Shown here one piece after another: positions 46,901 to 58,337 of a DNA stretch of 64,000 nucleotides (position 1 is its first letter; every line of letters starts with the position of its first letter). Below the pieces are notes generated by a model that saw only the letters and a list, made by a program, of their open reading frames with translations, was not told the origin of the DNA and did no database searches. The DNA is taken from positions 1,984,001 through 2,048,000 of the forward strand of contig CADCXC010000005.1 of assembly GCA_902806595.1 (NCBI GenBank), in the 5' to 3' direction. The DNA comes from Pyrenopolyporus hunteri (taxonomy: Eukaryota > Ascomycota > Sordariomycetes > Xylariales > Hypoxylaceae). The translations under genes were made by a program, and so were the position numbers.

Positions 46901-49352
46901 TTTATAAAATTTAAAATAAAATAATATTTTAAAGTTTTTAAATATTAATTTATATTATTTAATAAAAAAAATTTCGATCGTCGAATAAATAATTTCGTAA
47001 ATAATATAAATTATCGTATATTAATTCGAAATTAAAAAACGTAACGTCGATTTATTTACGAAATTATTTAAAATTAATTTTTTATTAATAACGTAAAACG
47101 TTTTTTATTTATAAAAAATATTTTTATTTAAAGTAAAATTTTTTAAAAAAATGTTATTTAAAATAACGTTTATTAAAATAATAAATTAAAAGATTAATTT
47201 ATTAATTATTTCGAATTTAATTATAATTAAAACGTTATAATTAATTAAAAGGTTTTTATTTTTTATATTTTTTATTTTAAATAATTAATTTATTTAATAT
47301 TATTAATAAAATTTAATTAAAATTTTCGATACGTAATAAATAATATAATCGTAATCGAAAAATATTATAAAAATTTTATTTTCGAATAATTTTATTCGAA
47401 ATAAATTATAAAAATTTTTTTAATTTTTTCGTATTAATTTATTTTTTATACGTAATAAAAATTATTCGAATACGTTTATTTATACGAAATAAACGTCGCC
47501 GTTTTATTTTTATATTATATCGTTGAAAAGTTTTTTAAATTTTTTATTAAAGTCGAAATTTAATTTAACGGTTAAAATTTCGAAAAAATTACATTCGATT
47601 TTATCGTTTTTATCGTTTTAAACGATTTCGACGTTAAATTAAATGTTATTTTTTTATTTATAAAAGAAATTTTTTATATAATTATCGAAACGAATTTTTT
47701 AATCGTTTTTAAATAAAATTTTTTTAAAAGTAATTTTATCGTTTTTAAATTTTTTATATTTATTTAAAAATCGTCGATTTTATTAAAAAAAACGTTAATA
47801 ATAATTTTTCGTTTAATAGTTTTTTTTATCGTAATTAAAATATTTATTATTAATCGTTTTAACGGCGTTTATAATATAATTTTTATTATTTATAATCGTA
47901 ATATAACGATTATCGAATTAAAAATTTAATATTATTATTATTTTAAATATAATTTTTATCGTATTTAAAAATTTAATTTATATTTTTTCGAATTTAATAA
48001 AAGTTATTTTCGAAACGTTAATATTATAAAAAAAAATAAAAATATTTTATAATTAAAACGTAATTATCGAAGTATTATAAATTTTTAATTTAATTATTAT
48101 TATAATAATTAATTTAATATAATAAACGGTTTTTTTTACGATTTACGTTATATTTTAAAACGTAATATAATTATAAAAAAAAAATTAAATATTCGATATA
48201 TAAATATATAAAATATTAATTAAAATTTTACGATTTTAATATAAATTACGATTTTAATAAAATAATCGATAAAATGTTTTTTTTAAATATCGTATAAAAT
48301 TAATTATATTTTTATTTTAATAAAATAATAATATAACGAATAATATTATAAAGTTAAATAATATATAATATTTAAAAAATATTTAAAATATTATTTTTAA
48401 AAATATTATTTAAAAAAATTTTTAATTACGTAAATATATTACGATTTATTAAAAATTATCGATTATTTTTATAAATATTTAATTAATTTATAATTTATAA
48501 AATATTAACGTTATTTTTAAACGATTTTAAATTTCGAAAAATTTATTTATTATTATATAATTTATTTAAATTAATTTAAAATAAAAAAAAAATTATTTTA
48601 TTTTTTTTTTATAATAATTAAAGTTTATTATTTTAAAAAAAAAAATTATTTTAAATTAAATTATTTTAATTTATTTTTTTTAATTAAAATTAATTAAATT
48701 TTTTTAATGTATTTATTATAAGTTTAATTTTTTATTAAAAAAACGTTTTATATTAATAACGTTTATAAGTTATTACGTAAACGGTAACGGCGGTAACTTA
48801 TATTTTTTTAATAAATAAAAGTATTATTAACGATAAAAAAAAAAGTTTTTTCGAAAATAGAAATTAAAAAAAAAAAAGTTAAAAATTAAACGAAAGTTTT
48901 ATATTAACGACGCGAATTATTATTTTTCGAATTTTACGGATATTTTAAATTTATCGAAAAATTAATCGAATTAAATTTAAATGTTAAATATTTTATTATC
49001 GAAACGATTTAAAGTTTCGTTTTATTTTTTAAATTTTTTAATAATATCGATAATTAATTTATTAAAACGTTTATATATTTTTTTAATTATATTTAAATAA
49101 TTTTTATTATTTTTATTTTAAATATTTTATAAAAAATTATTATTAATGTCGATAACGGCGAATTTTTCGCGGGAAATTATTATCGATTATTATAATATTA
49201 ATAAAAAAAAAATTAAAAAAAATTTAAAAAAAATATAAAAAATCGAATAAATTTATATTTAAATTTAATATATATAAAATAAACCGATGTTTAAGTTTTT
49301 AAAAACGGAAATAAAAAATATCGATTAATCGAAAAATAAATAATTAAATAAA

Positions 49353-49579
49353 TGTATATTTTATTATATTAAATAATTTATTAATATAAATAATTATTTA
49401 TATATTATTAATTTTATATTTTAATAATATTTATAATTCGTTAATATTTATACGAAGTTAAATTATAAATAAAATATAAATGTTATAAATTATTTAATTC
49501 TTTTAAACTTTAATAATCGGCGAGTATCGCTTTTATATTTTATATAATAAGGTTTAAATTATGTAATTAAATATTTACA
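49353..49579 (+). repeat. Right LTR of block 2
   Basis: Mirror of the left LTR in mutation load: its outer 80 bp keep C and G (aatcggcgagtatcgc, aaggttt, tttacac) that are T or A in the left copy. Confidence 0.75.
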
Positions 49580-50104
49580 CCCTTTAAAAACGCAGTGCCC
49601 TCAGCCCTGTCCGTCTCGCTATTCTCAGCCTCGGGCTTTAAGCTATCAGCGCTGTAACCGTACCTAGACTTACAAAGCCGGTAACGACGCAACGGTTGAC
49701 ACACATCCAGAATCACAAGATCGTTCCCTAGATTATTATAAGGGAATACCGGATAACGACGCACCGGCCACGAGGTCTAACCATACACACTTACCGTTAC
49801 GTCCGTCCAATGCGCCCCGGAACACAGCGTCTTCAACGTCAGCTTGTGGATCTATCGTCAGCCGGTCTTCCTCCGCCTTAATATATTTCTCTACTACCGG
49901 TTCTCTCCAGAATAAGCGATAAGAAGCAGAAGAAGCGCAAGACAACCGAGCAAAGGCGACGAAGGAGCAGGAGAGAAGAGATACGGCCGACGAGAACAAG
50001 TCCCCGGAACGAAGGGAAGAGGGGGACGAAAGAATAAGAGAACGAAGAGGGACGACATAAGAAAACGGTAAAATTAAAAACAACGCAAACCCACCAAAAA
50101 AAAA
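49580..50104. promoter_or_regulatory. Upstream region of trs33
   Basis: Normal composition resumes at once after the LTR. Purine-rich 49920-50060 and an A-rich leader (ccaaaaaaaaaATG) precede the start codon. The minus-strand frame 49736-50281 is largely antisense to trs33 and not called. Confidence 0.5.
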
Positions 50105-51077
50105 ATGTCCTTCGACCAGCCCATGCCCCCCTTCAACGCCTCGGACCCGAGCGCCTCGTTCCTGAGCACCTCGTGCCTCGACTTCCTGCTGATCGAGCTG
50201 GTGCCCATGACGTACCGCGTCGCCAACGAGCTGGATGCGCCGCCTATCGCCGCCGCCGCCGTTACCGCCGACGGAGAGCAAAATAAGAACGGTGCTGCGG
50301 CGGAGTCGGGTGCGGGTGCAGGAGGAGGAGGGCGCAGATTAGACGAGGACGAGGAGCGCGACGCGGTGTTTTACCGCCTGGAGGGCCTGGGGTATCGGGT
50401 TGGGCTGGGGCTCGTTGAGCGGTACGTCGTGTCGTCTGGCCTTCTCATTTTGCCCTTCTCCCTTCTTGTCTTTCCCTCTTACTATCTACCCTCCCTACCT
50501 ACGTATCCGCCCTCTCCCCCTACTTAGGTCAAAGACATGGGTGCTAACGTCAAGATGGTGGGGGAAATAGCTTCTCCCGCGACCGGCCGCGCTTCAACGA
50601 CACGCTGGATGCTATCAAGTTCGTGTGCAAGGACCTGTGGATGCTGGTCTTCAAGAAGCAGGTCGACAACCTCAAGACCAACCACCGCGGCGTCTACGTG
50701 CTCACCGACAACGCCTTCCGCCCGCTTTCCCGCATGAGCGCTGATATGGGCGGGCACGCCGTCGCGAGGGCGCAGCCTGTGAGTTTTTCTTTTTCGTTAA
50801 TTTCTTTTATTTGGCTATATTCGTTTCCCCTCCCTTTCGTTCCGTATATTTGTACATGTGTGTATTATATACCTATATACACCTCTCCCCCTCATCCCGT
50901 CTCTCGCATACCGTACAACGAACCCCTTCTGACTATCCCTCACAGTTCCTCTGGTTCCCCTGCGGCATCATCCGCGGGGCCCTGTCCGCCATGGGCATCG
51001 CCGCCACCGTGCAGGCCGAGACCAACGAGCTTCCCGGCGCCGTCTTCCAGATCAAGACCGTGCCCTTGAAGCAATAG
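50105..51077 (+). CDS. trs33: TRAPP complex subunit Trs33 (TRAPPC6 / Bet3 family)
   Basis: Three exons, 50105-50421, 50571-50778 and 50946-51077, give 218 aa. Trs33 is a small subunit of the TRAPP tethering complexes that activate Rab GTPases (Ypt1, Ypt32) in ER-Golgi and Golgi traffic. Family marks: 'STSCLDFLLIELVPMTYRV' at the N-terminus, 'YRLEGLGYRVGLGLVERFSRDRPRF' across intron 1, 'LDAIKFVCKDLWMLVFKKQVDNLKTNHRGVYVLTDN' and the C-terminal 'FLWFPCGIIRGALSAMGI'. The Cys-Gly near the end corresponds to the conserved fold position. An Ala/Gly-rich insert (about residues 47-80) is lineage-specific filler. Intron 1 (149 nt) has the branch TGCTAACGT; intron 2 is 167 nt. It converges with the malate dehydrogenase gene. 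Confidence 0.92.
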
Positions 51078-51894
51078 TTGTCTTCCCTTAACTCACCCAC
51101 CCTGACCGCGTGTCGTTCACCCTCATCTACAATTTACCATGTAACTTACCCCAGCCTGCCTGCCTGCCTAGGTACTTACCTGGGTACCTACCTACCTAAC
51201 CTAGGCATTCAACTTACCCTTATCACATAATTACACATATCCCTACGTTGTACTACTAGCGAGCGATGGGTATTCACGTCTCAACAGGCATGCCTTATGT
51301 TCCGCATACGAGCATAATGAGACTCACTTTACTTTACATTACTTCACTCCGCGGAATCTTAGAGAGGGGCGGGGCGTAAAAAGGGAGATCTAGGCAAGGA
51401 AATCAAGCATTTAGAAAGTAACGGCGTTTGGGTGTTGTTGGCCTGTTGCTGTTGATATCTACAAGTGGTGTGTTCTGGTGTGATAGTATACCTTCTCGTG
51501 TAGGATGTCCACCATACCACCCAATATACCCCCTTCATGTCCTACAAACAGAGGGATCCCGACTTCCAACGCGTCCTAACCCAATCGATCCGCTATACCG
51601 ATTATTAGTTCTCTCGAAACTCCTCCAAAAATGTCTTCAGATAGGTTCTGGCTGAGAAACGAGAGTGGGATGGTCCGGCTACGATCGGGGAGATTACGTC
51701 ACTTTTACAACCTATGCAAGCAGATAGGATCAGTCATTGGATCTTTAATTGTCGACGATCTGTCTTATGACTTTGTCTATTAACCACGCCAAGCCCTTGG
51801 GCAAAGTGTTTCTGTGGTAAAGCACATCGCATAACAGTCAAACCAGACGCTCTACGAGCGTGGTAGATTCATCCGGGGCGAGTTGGAGGGGTAA
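51078..51894. other. Convergent 3' region trs33 / malate dehydrogenase
   Basis: 817 bp between two stop codons. Contains a CCTACC/TAGGTAC cluster at 51157-51206. No supported gene. Confidence 0.55.
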
Positions 51895-53232
51895 TTACTT
51901 TTGAGGGGGGTTGTGAGCAAAGCTGATGCCCTTCTCGATGTTGCCCTTCAGGCCCGCGACGGCGACGTCTACCAAAGACTTCTCCTTGTCGGTGATGCCA
52001 GTCAGGGGGTTGATGGCCTTCTCGGCACCGTTGGGCTACGGAGTGGTTAGCAACATTTTCTCCGTATGTTAAAGGGATCACGTACTCCTAGTTCAATAGG
52101 AACGGAGAAGAAGTCTAAGCCGGTCGCTTTCTTAATCTCATCACCACCCGGTACACCAGGGAGGTAGACGAAGCTGGGCTCGACAAGGCCCTTCTCGCCC
52201 TTGAGGGCCTTCAACACCTTCTCCGCAAAACTAAAGCGTCGTTAGCCACCGTCTCATACGTGATAGGGAGGGAGGATCCTACCGGAATCCAGCAAAGGCC
52301 ATGGACAGGGTGGCGGAACCAGCACCATCCTTGGCCTTGACGACCTCGTCACCGCCGAATTGGACACGGTTGACGAGAGCGTCGTACTTGTCATCGGGGA
52401 TGGTTACGCTGGGGCTAACTTTGCTGAAGAGAGGGACGATAGTCTCGCCAGAGTGTCCGCCGATAACAGGAACGGTGAGTTCGGAGCCGGTCTTCTTACC
52501 AGCGATCTCGGCGACGAACGTCTCGGCACGGACAATGTCGAGCGTAGTTACACCGAACAGTCTCTGGGGGTTGAAGACACCCTTCGCCTTCAGAACTTCG
52601 GCGGCGATAGGGACAGTCGAGTTAACGGGGTTAGAGATGACGAGGATGAAGGCCTTAGGGGCCACCTCGGCGGCGATCTCGATTAACCCCTTAACGATTC
52701 CCGCGTTGATGTTGAATAAGTCATCACGGGTCATGCCGGGTTTACCTGTTATTATATGAGCTATTTTTCCGCGACTCCTTGGCGGTATTTACAAGCTTAC
52801 GGGGAATGCCAGCCGGGATGATAATGATATCCGAATCCTTGAGGGCAGCTTTTCCGCCGTCGTCCTTGGGCAGGTAGCCGGTGACTTTCTGTCAAGCGCG
52901 TTAGCTTTCCACCATTGCCATCTTCTACTATATTAAAGGGGGTTTGCTCACAGCAGTCGAGGAAATGTGGGACAGGTCGGTAGCGACGCCGGGGGTGTTG
53001 ACGACATCGTAAAGGGAAAGCTCGTCGACAAGGGGCGAGAGCTTGAGAAGGAGGGACAGGGGCTACTTATGAATCAGCTTCTACTTCTTCTATCAGGTTT
53101 CTTGGGAGTAACGGCAGCGACAAACCTGGCCAATGCCGCCAGAGGCGCCGGCAACGGCTAATTCCTCGTTAGCATGAATGTCCTCCCAACTTGGAGCTCG
53201 AGAAGGTGATGCTTCATACTGGCTTTAACCAT
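51895..53232 (-). CDS. Malate dehydrogenase, cytosolic type
   Basis: Seven exons on the minus strand: 53232-53220, 53157-53126, 53062-52952, 52888-52801, 52745-52283, 52230-52086 and 52035-51895, giving 330 aa in one frame. The enzyme interconverts malate and oxaloacetate with NAD. The N-terminus is MVKATVAGASGGIGQ, so the Rossmann loop starts at residue 7 and there is no mitochondrial presequence, hence the cytosolic call. Other marks: 'YDVVNTPGVATDLSHI', 'IPAGIPRKPGMTRDDLF' with substrate-binding arginines, 'VISNPVNSTVPI', 'VIGGHSGETIVPL' with the catalytic His, and 'VQFGGDEVVKAKDGAGSATLSMA'. The C-terminus 'FAHNPPQK' is not a standard peroxisomal signal. Exons 1 and 2 are only 13 and 32 nt; all introns are 50-63 nt, most with a GCTAAC branch site. 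Confidence 0.95.
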
Positions 53233-54813
53233 GATCGCGGTTTTATGTGTCGAGGTGGGGTAACCGTGAGAGACTTATGCAGGGGTCTACAGGTCAGTCT
53301 CTTCTCTTAGAACGGACGTAGATGGAGATGTTAGGTTCGAAGGGAAAGAGATGTGTATATGATAGATTTCTAGGTAGATGTGTGAGACAGGGAAGGGCGA
53401 GAGGCTACGAACCGTGGTTTATATTGCGTAGGCGTATCGACCGTGGTGACCTTTTAGGATGATGAAATCGGGAAAGTTGAAGTTAATACGCAAGAAGGCG
53501 GGGCAGAGGGGACGTGATGTTGGAAGGGGAATCCACCTAAGCTTTAATGTGGTTTGGCGCTACCCCACCAACTTCGTACTACCTACCTTCTGATACCGAC
53601 GTCGCCTGCCTATAGCTTTGCAATGTGATTCCACCGAGCAGCAGCAGTAGCAGCAGCAACCTTTCATATAATCGCTCGCCGGCAGTAGCGAACCATGGAC
53701 CATACTAGAATGAGTACTCTAGTCCTGATTGGCTGTTATCTTCCTTGCTTGATTCCGGTGAAGGAAGTCATGTACTAGGGTCTTTCGGCAATCCGCCGGA
53801 TACCTAGGTAGGTACGTCTACCACCTACCTGCGTGCTGAAACCACATGCATGAAAGTCTGTTTGGTCCAGGTATCTCACGTATGTACATACAATACATGC
53901 CCACAGGGTAGGTACAGCTACTAGTACCGGGGCCACGATGTCCAATAACACTACCCGAATTACAGGTGCGATGAGATACCTCTAACACAGATCTGGCCGG
54001 TAGACACCGAGGTTTGATAGGCATATACGTTCATAAAATAGCTCCTAGACCGCGTTTGGTATACGTACCCAGTAACAAGGTCTTCAAAATCCATAAAAAG
54101 ATCCAGTTCCTAAATATTCCTCTAGTCCGAGGTTATTCTCCCCCCAAAGAAGAGGGTCCCCCTATATATCGCTTTACCGCAAGCGTACCCGATCTTGCAT
54201 CATACCCATTTCCCGAGGTTCACTCGTCGGAACCGGGCAAGGCCGGAGGACGGGTTAAACGGAAAAGCATTCGAGTTTTTTTAATAAGTCTTCTAGCTCT
54301 CTTGCGCATTTAGAAGGAAGAGAGCACCCGGCAGGCAATTTACTCCTCATTAACAAAAATGAGCTTGCTTAATTCGCGGCTTGGGTTAGGGTACTTCATC
54401 CGCCGCGTAATTAGGAGTAAAATCACTCAACCTGCATATACGATTCGCGCCTTGCCGTCACACACCTGCTTCCGGCAGACGCCACAAGACTACTTGCGCA
54501 CCTGGGTATTGTACCTACCCGGATACGTAGGGTTATTCGGCTAGTCCTACCTGGTCGGGGTTGGCTTTATCTCAGTCTACTCTAGGGGTAGACCTCACAT
54601 AGCAGGGAGCAACGTGGGATATGTACCTAATGCCTCAAATCACGCAGGAAAATTGTCTCTTTTCGTTCAAGAATGTCCTCGTACGCCTTTGGAATTTGGA
54701 TTGACTACCGAGTAAATGCATATGCCTGATTTTCACCGGCCGACCTTATCTCTCTGCAGCCATTACCTGGTAACATAGCCGTTCAAACCCCCCTCCCTGT
54801 TTCCATAACGGAT
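53233..54813. other. Intergenic region upstream of malate dehydrogenase; no supported gene
   Basis: 53637-53663 has a (CAG)n-like run (agcagcagtagcagcagcaac) and 53801-53826 a TACCTAGGTAGGTAC cluster. A 99-codon frame at 54014-54313 (+) has no recognisable domain and is not called. Confidence 0.5.
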
Positions 54814-55601
54814 TTACGACTCGGTGGCAGCGGCCTTCTTCGCCTTGGCGCCGCGGGGCTTCTTCTCGGGCGTGGGCTTGGGTTCTCGCTGGGACTTGCG
54901 GACGGCGGAGACGCGGGCGACGGCGGCCTCGCGGAGGTCGGGTCGGTAGCCGGACTTGGCAGTCTGGTTGGCAACGGCCTTGTAGATCCTACGTAGTTGC
55001 GCATGTTAGCGAACCATCCTTCTAGTAGCTATAAAGACGTAGATATTCGGGGAGCAACTGACTTTCGCGTGGCCTGGCCGCCGTTGTGGGTGACCTCGGT
55101 GGTGGACTTAGCGGGCTGCTGCGCGGCCGACTGCTTCTTGCTGATAACCTTGACGCCGTTCTTCTCCGCAGGCTGAACACCGATGGCCTATAGTTCCAAT
55201 TGTGAGCGTTGCTGTTATATCGAGCCGTATTATGATCGTTATGTTCGTACCTTGTCATTGACAAAACCAGCGTGCTAGTCACATGTTAGCCAGGTTCCCT
55301 GAGATACTGCTACGTACCCCCCAAAATTATAGGTTAATCTCTTACCTTGCGGTTGTGGACGTTGGTCAAGTTCAGGGGGTCTCGAGAGAGCCTGAGACCG
55401 CCAGACTCCTTGCGCTTGACGAGGTAGGCATTGTTGCTTCCTGGGTACGCGAAAATCAAGAAATCGTCAGTCTCCAGGTTATTATAATTTCCACCACCAA
55501 GTGCCAAGCCTATGAAGCTCGCATATCAAAGTCTGGTTGAACTCACGGACAATCTCCCAGACAAGGTCTGCGGAGACGAGGTTGCTCGAGGTGGCGGCCA
55601 T
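54814..55601 (-). CDS. 60S ribosomal protein eL28 (L28e)
   Basis: Five exons on the minus strand: 55601-55547, 55440-55346, 55274-55251, 55187-55063 and 54988-54814, giving 157 aa. The protein is a eukaryotic large-subunit component, absent from baker's yeast but present in filamentous fungi. Family marks: 'SADLVWEIVR', 'NAYLVKRKESGGLRLSRDPLNLTNVHNRKHAGFVNDKAI' and the basic C-terminal half with 'RKIYKAVANQTAKSGYRPDLREAAVARVSAVRKSQ'. The end is Lys/Pro/Ala-rich. Exon 3 has just 24 nt (8 codons). Introns of 106, 71, 63 and 74 nt begin GTGAGT, GTAAGA, GTACGA and GTCAGT. Many introns close to the start are usual for fungal ribosomal-protein genes. Confidence 0.95.
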
Positions 55602-56395
55602 CTTGGATATGAGGTCGAGATCTGGAGATGCGCGAGGAATGGGAGGGTTTCGTTCGATTTTCCGAGATCTGTTCTATAATATCGACTTTGACGATTTCGA
55701 AAAGCTCGAGGCGACGCAATTGCTCCCAAGTGTGCGAGTCGCTTAATTAGCCGTATCCGTGCTAGCGTCTAGGTACAATACATACATACATGTAGGTAGA
55801 GATACCTAGGTACGTATGTACATGCGCGTAACAGGTAAATAATTGATCCACTTAAAACATGAACATGGGACACGTAATGCGCACGAGCCACTCCTGTCTC
55901 GTTCCTTGTCTGCGCCGTGCTACGCCCATTCAGCTCCCCCATTAGCACCTTTTTGGCTGCCTCTGTCACTAATACATAGTGTCATCAGTCCCAGCACGGA
56001 CGGGGAACCATACGATCCACTTTACAACTTCGAACACTCAATTCTCACCAAGAGAAGGCCGTTTCTTCCGATGGCCTACAAGTGACCACGATAGCTTTCT
56101 AGTTCTCACTCGACTTTTTTGTGATTGTAACATTTCACTCACTCACTCATTCTGTTCTCCTTTCTTTTCTGTGTTTTCTTGAGTTTAGGTTTCTTTTCTT
56201 TCTATTAACTACATAGCAATCCTCCACCTTTGGAAATCACTACGCTTTCTAATCAACCACTTCTACCTACCTCGAACCGCAAATCGAAAGTCGTACGCCC
56301 ACGCACCAATCTATCTCACCACCACCAGCGCAGCCCAACCAACCAATATAACCCGCCTTAAACCTCGTCATCCTCCAAAAAAGTCCAATCCAAAA
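55602..56395. promoter_or_regulatory. Divergent promoter region eL28 / DUF2015-like gene
   Basis: 794 bp between opposite starts. Contains a TACCTAGGTACGTATGTAC cluster at 55801-55820 and CT/T-rich tracts at 56105-56210 ahead of the + gene. No supported open frame. Confidence 0.5.
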
Positions 56396-56758
56396 ATGGA
56401 CTACCTCCTCTACTCCCTAACCTTCCTCGTCCTCGTCTCCGGCACGATCCTGTACCTCACCCGCGCGCACTGGCAACACCTGCTCCTACCCGTGTACACG
56501 CGGCTCCCGGGGTCCTTCGCCGCGGACGCCGAGGCCGGGCTGTCGAGCAGCACCTTCGACCTGGGCGCGAACCTGGAGGCCGGGGACGCGCGCGCGGGGC
56601 TCGACGACGAGGCCAAGGCCCGCATCCTCGCCATCATGAAGAAGCGCCGCCTCCGCTTCGACGACGCCCGCCGCGTCTACCTCGAGCAGCGCTTCGCCGC
56701 GAACGGCATCGCGCCGGACGGCCGGCCGAGGGATCCCAAGTTCGTCGGCTTCTCGTGA
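56396..56758 (+). CDS. Small single-pass membrane protein, DUF2015-like
   Basis: A single exon of 120 aa. Residues 4-22 ('LLYSLTFLVLVSGTILYLT') form one hydrophobic N-terminal segment, most likely a membrane anchor. The C-terminal half 'LDDEAKARILAIMKKRRLRFDDARRVYLEQRFAANGIAPDGRPRDPKFVGFS' is strongly conserved in filamentous fungi and, as I recall, defines the uncharacterised DUF2015 family; the family number should be confirmed. No function is known to me. The A-rich leader (aaaaaagtccaatccaaaaATG) and very high GC3 support the start. Confidence 0.8.
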   Translation: MDYLLYSLTFLVLVSGTILYLTRAHWQHLLLPVYTRLPGSFAADAEAGLSSSTFDLGANLEAGDARAGLDDEAKARILAIMKKRRLRFDDARRVYLEQRFAANGIAPDGRPRDPKFVGFS

Positions 56759-58337
56759 TGCGAGGGTGCCCTGCTTTGCGATAAACTGCGCCCGGTTCCG
56801 CGTGCGCGGACGGGTCTTGGGTGTGTATTATATGTCGGTGTTCGTCGGGCATGGGGTCGGGGACTGGTTGATTGGTTGTCGGAGCAGACTTTGAGGACGG
56901 TAGGTGGTTCGGGGTTGCGGACTACCTGGGTACCTATCCTCTACTCTCTCGCGCGATGAGCGTTCGCGTCTCTCTTGCGGTGGCAATGGCGTTATAGGCA
57001 CGGATTATTCATTTGCTGGGGTTGGTGCTCTTATTGCGGTTTTGGAAGAAGGACTCTTGGCTTCATATCTGCACTTCTGAAGCGTGCTATAACGGTACCA
57101 TGCTCGAGTGTGTTACATACCAAGATCAATCCCTTGAAGGACTACGTATTTTACCATGATAGTCGTTTCCTACGACTATAAAGGACGGCAATGGATCGTT
57201 CGATATCTACATACACTACATCCCCATCACGGGGTTTCCTTATCTCTATACAATACCAAAGCTTCCTGGCGATATATTCATCCACATAGTCTCCGAACAA
57301 GCAACTGTGCATCTTCATGCGTGATGTAATACCTAACCACCCACGGTCGCAAAATCGCACCGGAAGTAGAAAGGTCGTGATAAAGTATGCCCGCTTGCCT
57401 TGGACTCCCTACCCCAGCAACATTTTTGCACTTTCCATTTATCCAATGCTCACAGGTAGAAGGGGGGATATGCTACCCAATGAACCTCGAAGTGGCTAAC
57501 TACGTGTAACCCCCCTCCCATATTAGATACCTAATAGCTGCTGGAGAATTGCGACATTCAGTGCTACCAACATGAAAAGCTTAAGACGACCTCGTGGGCT
57601 CGTAAGCTTATAAATTCCTCGTCTTCAACCCAGGTAACTTGGTTAATTTAGTACGGACTTGATTCGATGGCTTTAAATAATTACCGGGGGAAATTCTACC
57701 CGTTTTCCTGGCTTATACGAATATCTCACAATACACGAGACCGACTTCAGCGCTCCCAATCAATTTAAGTCCCTGTAACAAGAACCAGAAACCACGTCCA
57801 GTCGAACCAGCATCACCCCGACTTCAGAAAACTCAACTCACACAAAGACGAGTCATAGTAGATTAATCGATGTAGCATTAGGTTTTATTTTCGGTCATTA
57901 GATATGATATTATATGCGTCCTTTCCTCTCCTCTTTCATCTTTCTTTTCAATCGAGGTAACGATGGGACGAAGCAGAGCAAGAAAGAGTTGCCTCTTTTT
58001 CCCCTATGTACGAGGCTCGCCGGCTCTATTTCGACTCGAAGATGGAAGATGATCAAGCAGATCCAAAACCACACCTCCCCCTTTTTTTATGGATCATCCC
58101 GAAAACGCCGTCATTAACGAGGCCCGACATTCTGCCCTGTTATGTACAAAATCCTTCTGCGACGCGAGTAGCACCGCTAATTAAGTCTATCAGAACCACT
58201 TAAGACGTTTGGTCCCGTTTCCAATAACAGACCAGCGTTTTTCGTACTATCTGCACCTGCAGAATACATAATAGCTGGTCCCTATCTATTAGGGCAGAAA
58301 AGGCGCTGCTTTTGAGCAGCTACGTTGGTCCAGACCT
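56759..58337. other. Intergenic region; no supported gene
   Basis: 1.6 kb between the DUF2015-like gene and the 3' end of erg3. Several 60-70 codon frames have no family support. No notable repeat was seen. Confidence 0.5.

Larger units (their letters stand above)
43777..49579. mobile_element. RIP-destroyed LTR retrotransposon
   Basis: A 5.8-kb AT-rich block bounded by long direct repeats at 43777-43999 and 49353-49579. Both begin TGTAT and end near TTTACA (TTTATA in the left copy), as LTRs do. A stretch of more than 100 bp around 'cgttaatatttatacgaag' is nearly identical between copies, and the remaining differences are mostly transitions. The interior has lost all reading frames; C remains almost only as CpG. 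The size and LTR length fit Ty1/copia or Ty3/gypsy elements, which cannot be told apart here. No clear 5-bp target duplication is seen: flanks are TTAGG on the left and CCCTT on the right, so the ends may be off by a few bases. Confidence 0.8.

Noticed and set aside
49736..50281. 181-codon minus-strand frame
   Set aside because: It is largely antisense to exon 1 of trs33 and its promoter; high GC removes stop codons on the opposite strand.
54014..54313. 99-codon frame on the + strand upstream of eL28's 3' end
   Set aside because: No domain, no promoter-like context and no bias in codon use.
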